Shown here in pieces: positions 30,754 through 39,615 of a stretch of 64,000 nt of DNA. Location of the stretch: the NCBI RefSeq assembly GCF_003205515.1, contig NZ_KZ826481.1:228660-292659 (forward strand). Direction: 5' to 3'. Below the pieces are notes generated by a model, which saw nothing but the letters and a program-made list of their open reading frames with translations, was not told the origin of the DNA and did no database searches. The DNA comes from Litorivita pollutaquae (GTDB lineage: Bacteria; Pseudomonadota; Alphaproteobacteria; Rhodobacterales; Rhodobacteraceae). The translations under genes were made by a program, and so were the position numbers. Position 1 is the stretch's first letter, and each line of letters begins with the position of its first letter.

Positions 30754-32085
30754 TTAGCGCAGAGCGAGCAACTGGCCTTTGGTGCTGACGACATAGACGG
30801 TATTGCCGGCGACGACCGGTGCGGTGGTGGCCCCGGCGGGAAGGTTGGTTTCGGCCAGAAGCGCGCCGGAGACGGGATCATAGCTGCGCAAGGCACCATC
30901 AGAGGAGGCGACCAGCAGACGACCACCCGCAAGAACCGGACCATAGTGGCCAAAAATCTCGCGTTGTTTGCTCGGGCGTGTCTTGGTGAAGAACGGCAGT
31001 TTTATGTTCCAGATCCGATCGCCGGTAGTGGCATTCAACCGGACCAGTTCATTGCTGTCATTGATGGAAAACACATCGTTGCCCGCGACCCAAGGCGCGC
31101 TTTGGGCGCTTTGCTCGGCGGTCCAGATCCGTGCGCCGCTCTCCAGATCGAGCGCGATCAGGCGGCCCGAATTTGTGCCCACATAAACGGCATCGCCGGC
31201 AATCACCGGATCGCCGGTGATATCGGAAATTTCTGCGCGGGCAAATCCGGCGCGTTTACCGGTCAGCAGCGCATCCCAACGGCGCAGCCCGCCTTCGCGG
31301 AAGCTGGCCTGAACTTCGCCAGAGCCAAAGGCAAAAAGAGCGAACTGCTCGGTCACCGCAGGTGCGGGCGCGCCCATGACGTTGTTGATATCGGGGGTGG
31401 CGTCGATTTGCCACCGCACACGGCCGGTGCTGCGTTCAATCGCCCAACCGGTCGAATCGCCCGCCACGAGATAGACCAGATCACCGAAAACCGTTGGCGT
31501 ACCGCTGCCAGTGGCGTTGAGCTTTTGTTGCCACTTCTGCGCGCCGGTTGCGGCATCCAGAGCAGTCAGAAGGCCGAAGCCGGAGGAGACATAGAGCGTT
31601 CCCTCCGCATAGGCGAGACCGCCGCCAGAGGCGTCTTTACCGCTGTCATATGCGGGAACGAGGTCGGTCGACCAAAGCGGCGCGCCGGCGGTAGAGGTGG
31701 CAGCCACCAAAGCTTGAGAATCCAACGTAAACACCCGCCCGTCCGCGACCACCGGATTGGCCGTGATCCGGCCCCGGCGGCTGTCGCCTTGGCCGATGTT
31801 GACCGCCCATGCCAATGTGGGTGTGGGTGACAAGGCTGCGTGGTTGATTCGGGTGGCAGGTGTGCCTGGACCTTGGGTCCAATCGGCGTTTTGCCGGATC
31901 GCGGGCAAGGATACCGGCAATGCGGCATTTTCCGGCAGCACAACCTCGGTGCTTTCGGTGCTATCGAGGATCGCGCGCGGATTTTCACGCTTGCCTTGCA
32001 AGATGATCTCGCCCTCGTCGCAACCGCTCAGAACGGTTGCAGCCAAAAGCCCGCCCATCAGCCCTGTGATCCACTTCTTTTGCAT
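30754..32085 (-). CDS. bamB: Outer-membrane assembly lipoprotein BamB-like (PQQ-type beta-propeller)
   Basis: A 443-residue lipoprotein with signal peptide and lipobox LSGC (Cys22), followed by an eight-bladed PQQ-like propeller. Repeated blades show patterns such as VADGRVFTLDSQALVAAT and AGNTVYVVSTKGQLLAL. BamB is a scaffold of the BAM complex that inserts outer-membrane beta barrels. ATG 32085 follows CAGGAGCAGCA; a start five codons earlier is less suitable for the signal peptide. Synteny with yfgM upstream and der downstream supports BamB rather than a PQQ dehydrogenase, and there are no dehydrogenase residues. Confidence 0.92.
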   Translation of the reverse strand: MQKKWITGLMGGLLAATVLSGCDEGEIILQGKRENPRAILDSTESTEVVLPENAALPVSLPAIRQNADWTQGPGTPATRINHAALSPTPTLAWAVNIGQGDSRRGRITANPVVADGRVFTLDSQALVAATSTAGAPLWSTDLVPAYDSGKDASGGGLAYAEGTLYVSSGFGLLTALDAATGAQKWQQKLNATGSGTPTVFGDLVYLVAGDSTGWAIERSTGRVRWQIDATPDINNVMGAPAPAVTEQFALFAFGSGEVQASFREGGLRRWDALLTGKRAGFARAEISDITGDPVIAGDAVYVGTNSGRLIALDLESGARIWTAEQSAQSAPWVAGNDVFSINDSNELVRLNATTGDRIWNIKLPFFTKTRPSKQREIFGHYGPVLAGGRLLVASSDGALRSYDPVSGALLAETNLPAGATTAPVVAGNTVYVVSTKGQLLALR

Positions 32086-32201
32086 TGCTGCTCCTGACAT
32101 CTATCGGGTCTGCCTGCCCGGTTGTGCGGCGACCTTACCGCGATGCGTCCGGCACGCCAAGTCCTCTCGCGGCGGCGGCCTGCGCAGGGCGGCGTTTCGG
32201 G

Positions 32202-32909
32202 TTATTGACCGGTCAACCGGGTGTCGTCTGCGGTGCTGGCGCCGAGGCTGACCGGGGCGGCGGGCATATCCCCGCCCAAAGCGATCAACAAACCGGTGGC
32301 GCGGCGGCGTAGCCCGTTGCCGGTTTCCGCATCTAACAAAATTGCTTCGAGCCGTTCCAAGGCCGCTTCGGTATCACCGGCTTCGACGTCCAAAAGCGCA
32401 AGGCGCTCTTCGGCCAGAAGGCGCAGCGGCCCGCCCGGGATCGCCAAGGCGGCATAGCCGTCGCGCCGCGCCGCGATATCAAGCGTCGTATCCTGCGCCG
32501 AAAGCGCTTTGAAACGTGCGATCTGGCGGTAGATTTGCGGCACATCGGATTGGGCGGTTAGGGCATTCAGCGCCTCGGCGGCTTGCTCTGCATCGCCCGA
32601 TGCGACCAATTCATTGGCGCGCAACAGGGTCACGATCGCGGCGCTTTCGGGATTGGGCGCGCTGATGGCACCAAAGTTTTCGGCACGAAGGGCGCTGTCG
32701 TTGTTTTGCAAGGCGGCTAAAATATCGTCTCCCAACGCTTCGGCATTGCTGCGCGCGCGGGCTTTGCTAACTTCGTTATAGGCCGCGCCGCCGACGATCA
32801 GCAGCACGATCACAACCGCGATCCAGCCATAGCGTTTCATCATGGCAAAAAGCCGGTCGCGCCGGACCTCTTCGGTCACTTCGTCGATGAAGGAATCGGT
32901 GTCGCTCAC
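32202..32909 (-). CDS. YfgM-like membrane-anchored TPR protein
   Basis: A 235-residue protein with a cytosolic N-terminus (SDTDSFIDEVTEEVRRDRLF), one membrane helix at about 27-45 (YGWIAVVIVLLIVGGAAYNE) and a periplasmic alpha-helical TPR-like domain (Tetratricopeptide_21 type, as in E. coli YfgM). YfgM is a periplasmic chaperone partner of PpiD at the Sec translocon. I use the GTG at 32909 with AGAGGGCG upstream; earlier in-frame codons do not encode family-like sequence. It is followed after 116 bp by bamB. Confidence 0.88.
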   Translation of the reverse strand: MSDTDSFIDEVTEEVRRDRLFAMMKRYGWIAVVIVLLIVGGAAYNEVSKARARSNAEALGDDILAALQNNDSALRAENFGAISAPNPESAAIVTLLRANELVASGDAEQAAEALNALTAQSDVPQIYRQIARFKALSAQDTTLDIAARRDGYAALAIPGGPLRLLAEERLALLDVEAGDTEAALERLEAILLDAETGNGLRRRATGLLIALGGDMPAAPVSLGASTADDTRLTGQ

Positions 32910-33066
32910 TGTGCTCGCCCTCTCTTGGTTTTGCCTCTCATACCTCAGCCCCCCGCCCCTGCCAAGGCCAAGGCGTTTTTGGCTTGAGGCCGATAACATC
33001 ACCGCCGCCGCAGTTGATCAATGTGGTGCGAAACAACATCAATTAATTGCCCCCGGCGAAGTCCGA

Positions 33067-33375
33067 ATGGCGCAAGGCACATTCGCGGTTGGAATCCTCG
33101 CATCATATGATGGACCGCGCGACATCTGTGCGCTGCTGGTGAACACCAATGGCGACCGCGTGGTGACTTTGGGCGATCTGGCGCAAATCCGGGTGGCGTT
33201 TGATGACCGGCTGGGCACGACAGGTTTCAACGGCGCGACCACCGTGGCGCGTCAGGTCATGACACGCAAAGGCGTCCACCTGTTGGACATCACCACCTTG
33301 GAGCGCACCACACATGAAAAAAGCCCGCGCCCCGTGGTGGAAACAGCAGGCCACGGCGGTGGTTTTCGGGCGTGA
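33067..33375 (+). CDS. Hypothetical protein, 102 residues
   Basis: An uncharacterised open frame starting MAQGTFAVGILASYDGPRDI with codon use like true genes here (third positions mostly G or C). The amino-acid pattern suggests alternating strands, e.g. GDRVVTLGDLAQIRVAFDDRLG. The ribosome binding site is weak (GGCGAAG). The same frame stays open upstream of the ATG for over 60 codons without a good start, so it could also be the tail of a decayed gene. I do not recognise a family. Confidence 0.45.
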   Translation: MAQGTFAVGILASYDGPRDICALLVNTNGDRVVTLGDLAQIRVAFDDRLGTTGFNGATTVARQVMTRKGVHLLDITTLERTTHEKSPRPVVETAGHGGGFRA

Positions 33376-33517
33376 AATTGCACAAGCGCGCAAGGCGCTG
33401 TCCTAGAGGCGCGGCAGACGCCCCGGACGAGAGGCCTTGCCTAGGCACGCGCCGCACGCGTGCATGGCTGGGTCAAAAGGCGGCGTGTGATTACTTACTT
33501 ACCCACGCAGCCCGTCA

Positions 33518-35335
33518 TCACGCCGCTTCTTCACTGGCTTGGCGTTGCCAGAGCTGCCAATAACGGCCCTGTTTGGCCAGCAATTGCGCATGGGTGCCCT
33601 GTTCGGCCACCTCGCCCGCATCCAGAACCACAATCCGGTCCGCATCGGCAATCGTCGACAGACGGTGCGCGATGGTGATGACCGTGCGCCCCTGCCCGGC
33701 GCGGGCCAATGCGGTTTGGATCTCGGTTTCGGTCTGCGTGTCCAGCGCCGAAGTCGCCTCGTCCAACAATAGGATCGGCGGGTCTTTCAACAAGGTGCGC
33801 GCAATGCCGACCCGTTGTTTCTCTCCACCGGACAGTTTAAGCCCGCGCTCCCCGACCTGCGTGTCATATCCCTCCGGCAGGGACATCACGAATTCGTGGA
33901 TTTGCGCGGCGCGGGCGGCCTCTTCGACCTCGGCTTGCGTTGCACCGTCGCGGCCATACGCAATATTGTAGCGTATGGAATCATTGAACAAAACGGTATC
34001 TTGCGGCACCACACCAATCGCGTCATGCAGGCTTGATTGCGTCACATCACGGACATCCTGCCCGTCGATCCGGATGGCGCCGCCGGTGACATCGTAGAAC
34101 CGGAACAGCAACCGCCCGATGGTGGATTTTCCGCCGCCGGACGGGCCAACCAAGGCCAAGGTTCGCCCCGCAGGCACCGACAAAGACACGCCTTTCAAAA
34201 TCGGGCGTTCGGCATCATAGGCAAAACGAACATCCTCCAATGTGATCGATGCGCCCTCCACCTTGAGCGGTGCCGCGCCGGCGCGGTCAACCACCTCGGC
34301 GGGTTGATCAAGCAGGTGGAACATATCCCCCATATCCACCAAAGCCTGCCGGATTTCGCGGTAAACCGTGCCAAGGAAATTCAACGGCATGGTGATCTGG
34401 ATCATATAGGCGTTGACCATGACGAAATCGCCCACAGTCAATGTGCCCGCTTGCACCCCCAGCGCCGCCATGACCATCACCACCACAAGGCCGGTGGTGA
34501 TCAAAAACGCTTGGCCAAAGTTTAAAAACGCCAAAGAGACAGAGGTGCGCACCGCCGCCGAGGCATAGCGCTCCATCGCAACATCATAGCGCGCCGCCTC
34601 GCGGGTTTCGGCCCCGAAATATTTCACCGTTTCGAAATTCAGCAAACTGTCGATCGCCTTTTGATTGGCGTCGGTGTCCTGATCGTTCATCTCTTTGCGC
34701 AGCTTCACGCGCCATTCGGTGACCTTGAATGTGAACCCGACATAGGCGGCGATCACCGCGACGACCACCGCAAGATACCAAATATCGAACACCACGGCGA
34801 GCACCGCCCCCACCATCATCAATTCCAAGATCAATGGCCCGATAGAGAACAGCAAGAAGCGCAGCAGGAATTCGACGCCTTTGACGCCGCGCTCCATGAT
34901 CCGGCTGAGCCCGCCGGTTTTGCGGCTGATGTGATAACGCATCGACAGGCGGTGAATATGGGTGAAGGTTTCCAGCGCCAGCATCCGCAACGCCCGTTGC
35001 CCGACCCGCGCGAAAATCGCGTCGCGCAATTGTTGGAACCCGTTGCCCATAAGGCGGGCCATGCCATAGGCCACGGTCAATCCCACCGCACCAAGTCCCA
35101 AAAGCATTGCGCCCTCGGGGGTTTCGCCGCTCAACCGGTCAACCGCAGCTTTGTAGAAAAACGGCGTGGCGACGATGATCATTTTAGCAAAAATCAACAT
35201 CGCCATGGCCAACACCACCCGCTGTTTGACCCACGGGGCCTCGGCGGGCCAAAGATAGGGGATCACCCGCCGCACGGTGCGCATCGCATCTTTGGGGGCT
35301 TCGGTGGTGGTCAAAGTGGCATGGCGTCTGCGCAT
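33518..35335 (-). CDS. Atm1/HMT1-type ABC exporter (fused permease-ATPase)
   Basis: A 605-residue half-transporter that should homodimerise in the inner membrane. Six helices lie in the N-terminal half (RQRVVLAMAMLIFAKMIIVATPFFYKAAVD onward), then the ATPase with Walker A GPSGGGKST (397-405), signature LSGGEKQRVGIARTLL and Walker B ILLLDEATSALD. The long opening helix and the segment RALRMLALETFTHIHRLSMRYH are typical of the ABCB7/Atm1 group. Bacterial members export glutathione-linked metal or metabolite conjugates; the exact substrate is inferred. ATG 35335 has AAAGG upstream. Confidence 0.9.
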   Translation of the reverse strand: MRRRHATLTTTEAPKDAMRTVRRVIPYLWPAEAPWVKQRVVLAMAMLIFAKMIIVATPFFYKAAVDRLSGETPEGAMLLGLGAVGLTVAYGMARLMGNGFQQLRDAIFARVGQRALRMLALETFTHIHRLSMRYHISRKTGGLSRIMERGVKGVEFLLRFLLFSIGPLILELMMVGAVLAVVFDIWYLAVVVAVIAAYVGFTFKVTEWRVKLRKEMNDQDTDANQKAIDSLLNFETVKYFGAETREAARYDVAMERYASAAVRTSVSLAFLNFGQAFLITTGLVVVMVMAALGVQAGTLTVGDFVMVNAYMIQITMPLNFLGTVYREIRQALVDMGDMFHLLDQPAEVVDRAGAAPLKVEGASITLEDVRFAYDAERPILKGVSLSVPAGRTLALVGPSGGGKSTIGRLLFRFYDVTGGAIRIDGQDVRDVTQSSLHDAIGVVPQDTVLFNDSIRYNIAYGRDGATQAEVEEAARAAQIHEFVMSLPEGYDTQVGERGLKLSGGEKQRVGIARTLLKDPPILLLDEATSALDTQTETEIQTALARAGQGRTVITIAHRLSTIADADRIVVLDAGEVAEQGTHAQLLAKQGRYWQLWQRQASEEAA

Positions 35336-35378
35336 CGGGAGCCTTTCGCATCTGTCGGCTGGCCCCTGCGCACCACGT

Positions 35379-35492
35379 TCACGGCGCGGTGCAGGGCCTC
35401 GCCCACAGATAAGCCCGCAAACCGACAATGACCAGAGGCGCCGCAGCCGCCACCGCGCGACCGGTGATCCCGCCCACCGTGCGCAGGATCAC
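35379..35492 (-). CDS. Possible 37-residue membrane peptide
   Basis: A GTG-started open frame, MILRTVGGITGRAVAAAAPLV..., with one hydrophobic helix and a short GLRAYLWARP tail. It begins 4 bp after the LysM gene stop and ends 43 bp before the ABC exporter start, all on one strand. The third codon positions are GC-rich like real genes, but there is no visible ribosome binding site. It could be translated by coupling to the LysM gene. Unproven. Confidence 0.35.
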   Translation of the reverse strand: MILRTVGGITGRAVAAAAPLVIVGLRAYLWARPCTAP

Positions 35493-35495
35493 GTT

Positions 35496-37031
35496 TCAAT
35501 CGCGCGGAATGTCAAACACCTGCCCGGGATAAATCAAATCAGGATCACGGATCTGGCTGCGGTTGGCATTGAAAATACGCATGTATTCGATGCCGTCTCC
35601 ATAATTGGTCGATGAAATTTTCCACAGGGTCGACCCCGGCTGCACGGTCACCACCTGCAATTGCGGCGCAGATGCGCCCGAGGCGGACTTCGCGGCATCT
35701 GGAGCCTTGGCCGGGGCGTTTGCCGATAATTGAGGCTGTGTTTGAAGCGCGCTGCCGGCTTCCGTCATCGCCGCCCCGTCAGCGCCCACCTCAGCCATAT
35801 CGGGATTTTCTGCGGGTTCGGCGGAGAGATCGTCGGCCTGTCCTGCCGTGTCCGAGCCGCCCGCATCGGGTGTCGCAGAGGCCGCTGATGCGGCGTTTTG
35901 CGCGGCGTCGATTTGTGCGATCCGCGCGAGGCTCTCGCGTTTAAACGGGGTTTCAATGCGGTTGATCACGCTGCCATCGGCAGCAATCCGGTCGATGCGC
36001 AGGGTGTAAACACCGCTGTCGATGCCATCAATATCCAACTGCCATGCGCCATTTTGCCCTGCCTGCGCCTCGCCAACAACGACGTTGTCAAGATAGATGC
36101 GAAGCCCCGCGCCCACTGCGCTTTGCCCCGCCAAACGCACAGCCCCATCGGCGCGATAGCTGATCATGTCCAAGGTGACGTCTGTTTCCGGTGCCGCAGA
36201 TTGCAACACCCGCACCCCCGCCGCATCCGAGATGACGACCGATGGCGCCGTATCGGCGGCCCTGTCACCGGATGTATTTTCAATGGTTTGTGTTGCATTT
36301 TCGAGGCCGGTGGCCTGCGGATTTGGTGAAGACACATCGGCCATATGCGGGGCAACGATCACTTGCCCTGCGGACCGTAAAACCGACCCGTCGCGTGTGA
36401 CTTCAAGCGACAGAACCTGCCCTGCTGTCATGTCTTTGATTTCGGCAAAGACGACAAAACGCCCGCTCCCGTCGGCGACCGCTTCGGCCAGAACCTGCGC
36501 TCCGGCCACAAGGCGAACAACCTCACCTGCTGCGGCTTTGCCCGCCACAAGCGCCGCGCCATTCGGCTCAACCCGCACCACATCAAAAACAAGCGTATCC
36601 TTGGCATCGACGGCCCCGGCGTCCTGCACTGAGTCGCCGCGCACCGCACCATCGTTTGCCCCAACATCCGGCGCGGTGCCTGACGCCACAACAGACGGAT
36701 CCGGCGCCGCATCAGAGGTAATTTCGGACGCCTGCCCCGATGAGGGGGGGAGAGCGGTTGCGTCTCCACGCTGCGGTGGCTGTGCTGGGTTGCTCGGGTC
36801 TTGCGCGCTGCGCAGCGCTGAGGTCTCTGTCGCAGGTTCCGGCGGCGCCTGTTCGCTTGACGCTTGCGGCTCTTGTGAGATCACGGCGGTTTCGTCCCCG
36901 GTATCGCGCGCATCTTTGCCAAACAGCCAAAGCATCACCGCCCCCGCCGCGAGCACCGCAACAACCGCGATTTTCGTGCCGCGTGACGGTGTTTTTTCCG
37001 CCGCTGGCCCGCTGTTGGATGTCCCTGTCAT
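35496..37031 (-). CDS. Membrane-anchored LysM domain protein
   Basis: A 511-residue protein with an N-terminal membrane anchor (about 18-36, KIAVVAVLAAGAVMLWLFG), a long Ala/Asp/Glu/Ser-rich low-complexity periplasmic region and a single C-terminal LysM domain (about 460-508: VQPGSTLWKISSTNYGDGIEYMRIF...YPGQVFDIP). Two beta-sandwich-like modules precede it: about 160-230 (PNGAALVAGKAAAGEVVRLVAG) and about 290-360 (DGAVRLAGQSAVGAGLRIYLD). It probably binds peptidoglycan. The start at 37031 has GGGAGACAGG upstream. Related proteins are common in Rhodobacterales; function unknown. Confidence 0.88.
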   Translation of the reverse strand: MTGTSNSGPAAEKTPSRGTKIAVVAVLAAGAVMLWLFGKDARDTGDETAVISQEPQASSEQAPPEPATETSALRSAQDPSNPAQPPQRGDATALPPSSGQASEITSDAAPDPSVVASGTAPDVGANDGAVRGDSVQDAGAVDAKDTLVFDVVRVEPNGAALVAGKAAAGEVVRLVAGAQVLAEAVADGSGRFVVFAEIKDMTAGQVLSLEVTRDGSVLRSAGQVIVAPHMADVSSPNPQATGLENATQTIENTSGDRAADTAPSVVISDAAGVRVLQSAAPETDVTLDMISYRADGAVRLAGQSAVGAGLRIYLDNVVVGEAQAGQNGAWQLDIDGIDSGVYTLRIDRIAADGSVINRIETPFKRESLARIAQIDAAQNAASAASATPDAGGSDTAGQADDLSAEPAENPDMAEVGADGAAMTEAGSALQTQPQLSANAPAKAPDAAKSASGASAPQLQVVTVQPGSTLWKISSTNYGDGIEYMRIFNANRSQIRDPDLIYPGQVFDIPRD

Positions 37032-37208
37032 TCGACCTGTCTCCCCCAAGATGTTGCGTGGCACCTATTCACCGACACTTTACTTGCGCCTTGCGCAGTT
37101 GAGCCAGCATAGCAACAAGGCTATGACCGGTCAAAAGCCATTTCTGTTTTCACCTCGCCGGCGCCACCGTCAATGTCGCGCGCGCCACCCAACGCACAGG
37201 ACCATATC

Positions 37209-37793
37209 ATGCCCCTCCCCTCCGGTGTCTCTGCCCGCTTTTCTGTCTGTGTCTACTGCGGATCCCGCAGTGGCACCCGCCCCGCCTATGAGGCCGCCGC
37301 CACACAGGTCGGCACCCTACTCGCAGAACACGGCTGGCGGTTGGTCTATGGCGCAGGCGACGTCGGATTGATGGGCGCCGTTGCGCGCGCGGCGCAATCG
37401 GGCGGCGCCGAAACCTTTGGCGTCATCCCGCAACATTTGGTGGATCGCGAGGTGGGCAAAACCGATCTGACCCAATACATCGTCACGGAAAACATGCATG
37501 AACGCAAAAAGGTCATGTATATGAATTCCGATGCGATCGTGGTGCTGCCGGGCGGTGCCGGATCGTTGGACGAGTTTTTCGAAGTGCTGACCTGGCGGCA
37601 GCTCGGCCTACATCAAAAGCCGATCTTTCTTTTGAATACAGAAGGATATTGGGATCCCCTCATGCAAATGATACGCCATGTGATCACCGAAGGCTTTGCC
37701 GAGGAAACGCTTTTGTCCTATGTCGATGTCGTCGACGATGCGCCGGCTTTAAGCGCGGCTTTGGCGGCACGGTCGCGGACAACATTGGCATAA
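37209..37793 (+). CDS. LOG family protein (TIGR00730)
   Basis: A 194-residue Rossmann-fold protein of the 'lonely guy' family. Characterised members hydrolyse cytokinin riboside or other nucleoside 5'-monophosphates to base and ribose 5-phosphate. The signature is PGGAGSLDE at 114-122 (usually PGGxGTxxE, so Ser replaces Thr), and the upstream catalytic block MHERKKVMY contains Arg99. The opening VCVYCGSRSGTRPAY is typical. The bacterial substrate is uncertain, AMP hydrolysis being common. ATG 37209 lacks a strong ribosome binding site. Its last 76 bp overlap the 3' end of the convergent rarD-like gene. Confidence 0.92.
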   Translation: MPLPSGVSARFSVCVYCGSRSGTRPAYEAAATQVGTLLAEHGWRLVYGAGDVGLMGAVARAAQSGGAETFGVIPQHLVDREVGKTDLTQYIVTENMHERKKVMYMNSDAIVVLPGGAGSLDEFFEVLTWRQLGLHQKPIFLLNTEGYWDPLMQMIRHVITEGFAEETLLSYVDVVDDAPALSAALAARSRTTLA

Positions 37794-38665
37794 GAATAAA
37801 GCGCCAGCGCCGCCCAGATCAACGGGAAGGCTATGGCGTGCCATTCGGTGAAGGGTTCAGCAAACAGCAGCGTCGCCACCAGAAATTGCAGCGTTGGATT
37901 GATGTATTGCACCACGCCGACAGTCGACATTCGCACCCGCTGCGCCGCATAGGAAAACAACATCAGCGGCGCGCCGGTCAACGGACCGGAGAGCATCAAC
38001 ATCACCGTGTCATGCAGATTGCGACCAAAGGCACCGCCGCCGGATATCCGCCCCGAATGCGCCATCCACAGCACCGCCAGCGCCACCGGCATCAAAAGCA
38101 AAACCTCGGCCGCGACCGAAACCACAGAACCAACATTTAAGCTTTTCTTAACAAGGCCGTAGAGCCCAAAGGTCATGGAAAGGAAGAAGGAGATCCAAGG
38201 CGCAACGCCCAACCCCCAGGTCAGTATCCCGACCGCCCCCGCGGCCAATGCAATCGCCCCCCATTGCAATCGCGCGAGGCTTTCACCAAACACCATCCGC
38301 CCCATCAGAACCGCAACCAAGGGGAAGATATAGTAGCCCAATGAGGCTTCGGTGGCATGGCCCGCTCCGACGGCCCAGATGAATCCGAACCAATTTCCCG
38401 ATATCATGATGGCCGCAAAACCGATCACCATGACCTGCCGTCTTCGGGATAGGGCAGCGCGCAGAGTGGCCAATCGCCCCTGCAGCGCAAGGATGATCAG
38501 GAAAAACACCAAAGACCATAGTGTGCGGTGGGCGAGCACCTCAATCGGCGGGACATGGGCCAATTGTTTGTAATAGATCGACGACAGCCCCCAGATGACA
38601 CAACTGCCCACAAGCGCCAGAACGCCGATTTTTCCGGCGCGTTCTGCGGTTTGTGTCGGGGTCAT
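37718..38665 (-). CDS. rarD: RarD-type EamA family transporter
   Basis: A 315-residue inner-membrane protein with ten helices, two EamA halves. The RarD subfamily features are the start GVLALVGSCVIWGLSSIYYKQL, the EVLAHRTLWSLVFFL segment and AVGAGHATEASLGYYIFPLVAVLMG. RarD proteins were linked to chloramphenicol sensitivity; the transported substrate is not known. ATG 38665 follows AAAGGAGCG. It is convergent with the LOG gene and overlaps it by 76 bp, with no room for a terminator between the coding ends. Confidence 0.9.
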   Translation of the reverse strand: MTPTQTAERAGKIGVLALVGSCVIWGLSSIYYKQLAHVPPIEVLAHRTLWSLVFFLIILALQGRLATLRAALSRRRQVMVIGFAAIMISGNWFGFIWAVGAGHATEASLGYYIFPLVAVLMGRMVFGESLARLQWGAIALAAGAVGILTWGLGVAPWISFFLSMTFGLYGLVKKSLNVGSVVSVAAEVLLLMPVALAVLWMAHSGRISGGGAFGRNLHDTVMLMLSGPLTGAPLMLFSYAAQRVRMSTVGVVQYINPTLQFLVATLLFAEPFTEWHAIAFPLIWAALALYSYANVVRDRAAKAALKAGASSTTST

Positions 38666-38752
38666 GGGCGCGCTCCTTTGTCGCCCATTCTCTACCGTCC
38701 CTGAAGGCGGCACCCAAGAAAAATCACGATGGGATGACTACGGTATGGCCAT

Positions 38753-38786
38753 AAAAAATCCCGCCGAAGCCATGCCTCGGCGGGAT
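38753..38786 (-). terminator. Rho-independent terminator of sodB
   Basis: A 10-bp perfect stem, ATCCCGCCGA and TCGGCGGGAT, followed on the minus strand by TTTTT. It lies 22 bp after the sodB stop. Confidence 0.9.
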
Positions 38787-38808
38787 CAAATATAATGTTA
38801 TCGAGGGG

Positions 38809-39408
38809 TCACAGACGCGATGCGACGTTGTCCCAATTCACCAGCTTGTCCAAGAAATTCGACAGGTAAGCCGGACGTTTGTTCCGGAAATCAATGTAGT
38901 AGCTATGCTCCCACACATCGCAGCCCAAAAGCGCGGTTTGACCAAAGCACAAAGGATTGACGCCGTTTTCGGTTTTGGTGACTTTGAGACCGCCATCGGT
39001 ATCTTTGACCAACCATGCCCAGCCGGAGCCGAACTGACCCGCGCCCGCAGCGGCGAACTCGTCTTTGAATTTGTCGACCGAGCCAAAGCTTTCGGTGATA
39101 GCTTTTTCAAGCTCGGTTGGCATTTCATTTCCGCCCGGGCCCATCATCTCCCAAAACTGGCTGTGGTTCCAATGCTGCGAGGCATTGTTGAAGATGCCGT
39201 TTTGCGCCACGGCACCGGATTGATAGGTGCCTTTGACAATCTCTTCGACGGATTTGCCCGCCCATTCGGTGCCTTCGATCAACTTGTTGCCGTTGTCCAC
39301 ATAGGCTTTGTGGTGAATATCGTGGTGATATTCGAAGGTTTCGGCAGACATGCCAAGATCGGCAAGCGCATCATGTGCATAGGGAAGATCAGGAAGTTCA
39401 AAAGCCAT
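38809..39408 (-). CDS. sodB: Iron superoxide dismutase
   Basis: Cytoplasmic enzyme that dismutates superoxide. It is 199 residues. Metal ligands are His28 (EYHHDIHH), His82 (WNHSQFW), Asp164 and His168 (CDVWEHSYY). Gln78 in NNASQHWNH is the second-sphere residue typical of Fe-type enzymes, so iron is more likely than manganese, though cambialistic use is possible. No signal peptide. The start MAFELPDLPYAHDAL is the family N-terminus and is preceded by AAAGGGGGC. Monocistronic, with a terminator downstream. Confidence 0.96.
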   Translation of the reverse strand: MAFELPDLPYAHDALADLGMSAETFEYHHDIHHKAYVDNGNKLIEGTEWAGKSVEEIVKGTYQSGAVAQNGIFNNASQHWNHSQFWEMMGPGGNEMPTELEKAITESFGSVDKFKDEFAAAGAGQFGSGWAWLVKDTDGGLKVTKTENGVNPLCFGQTALLGCDVWEHSYYIDFRNKRPAYLSNFLDKLVNWDNVASRL

Positions 39409-39615
39409 GTCGGGGCCCCCTTTGATTTTGTGAATTCGATATGCGTTAGATGGTAGCGCAGCAGCCGTAAGGTCAAGCCCCAATCGGGCACAGAGCGGAA
39501 CTGCGCCGCTGCGTGGGCGCCTCCCCTGACCCGCACGCATATACAAATAAATCAAATTTGGGCCGCATTTTGGTGGGTAATTCAAAGCTTACGCACAGAA
39601 TATAACAATTTCAAT

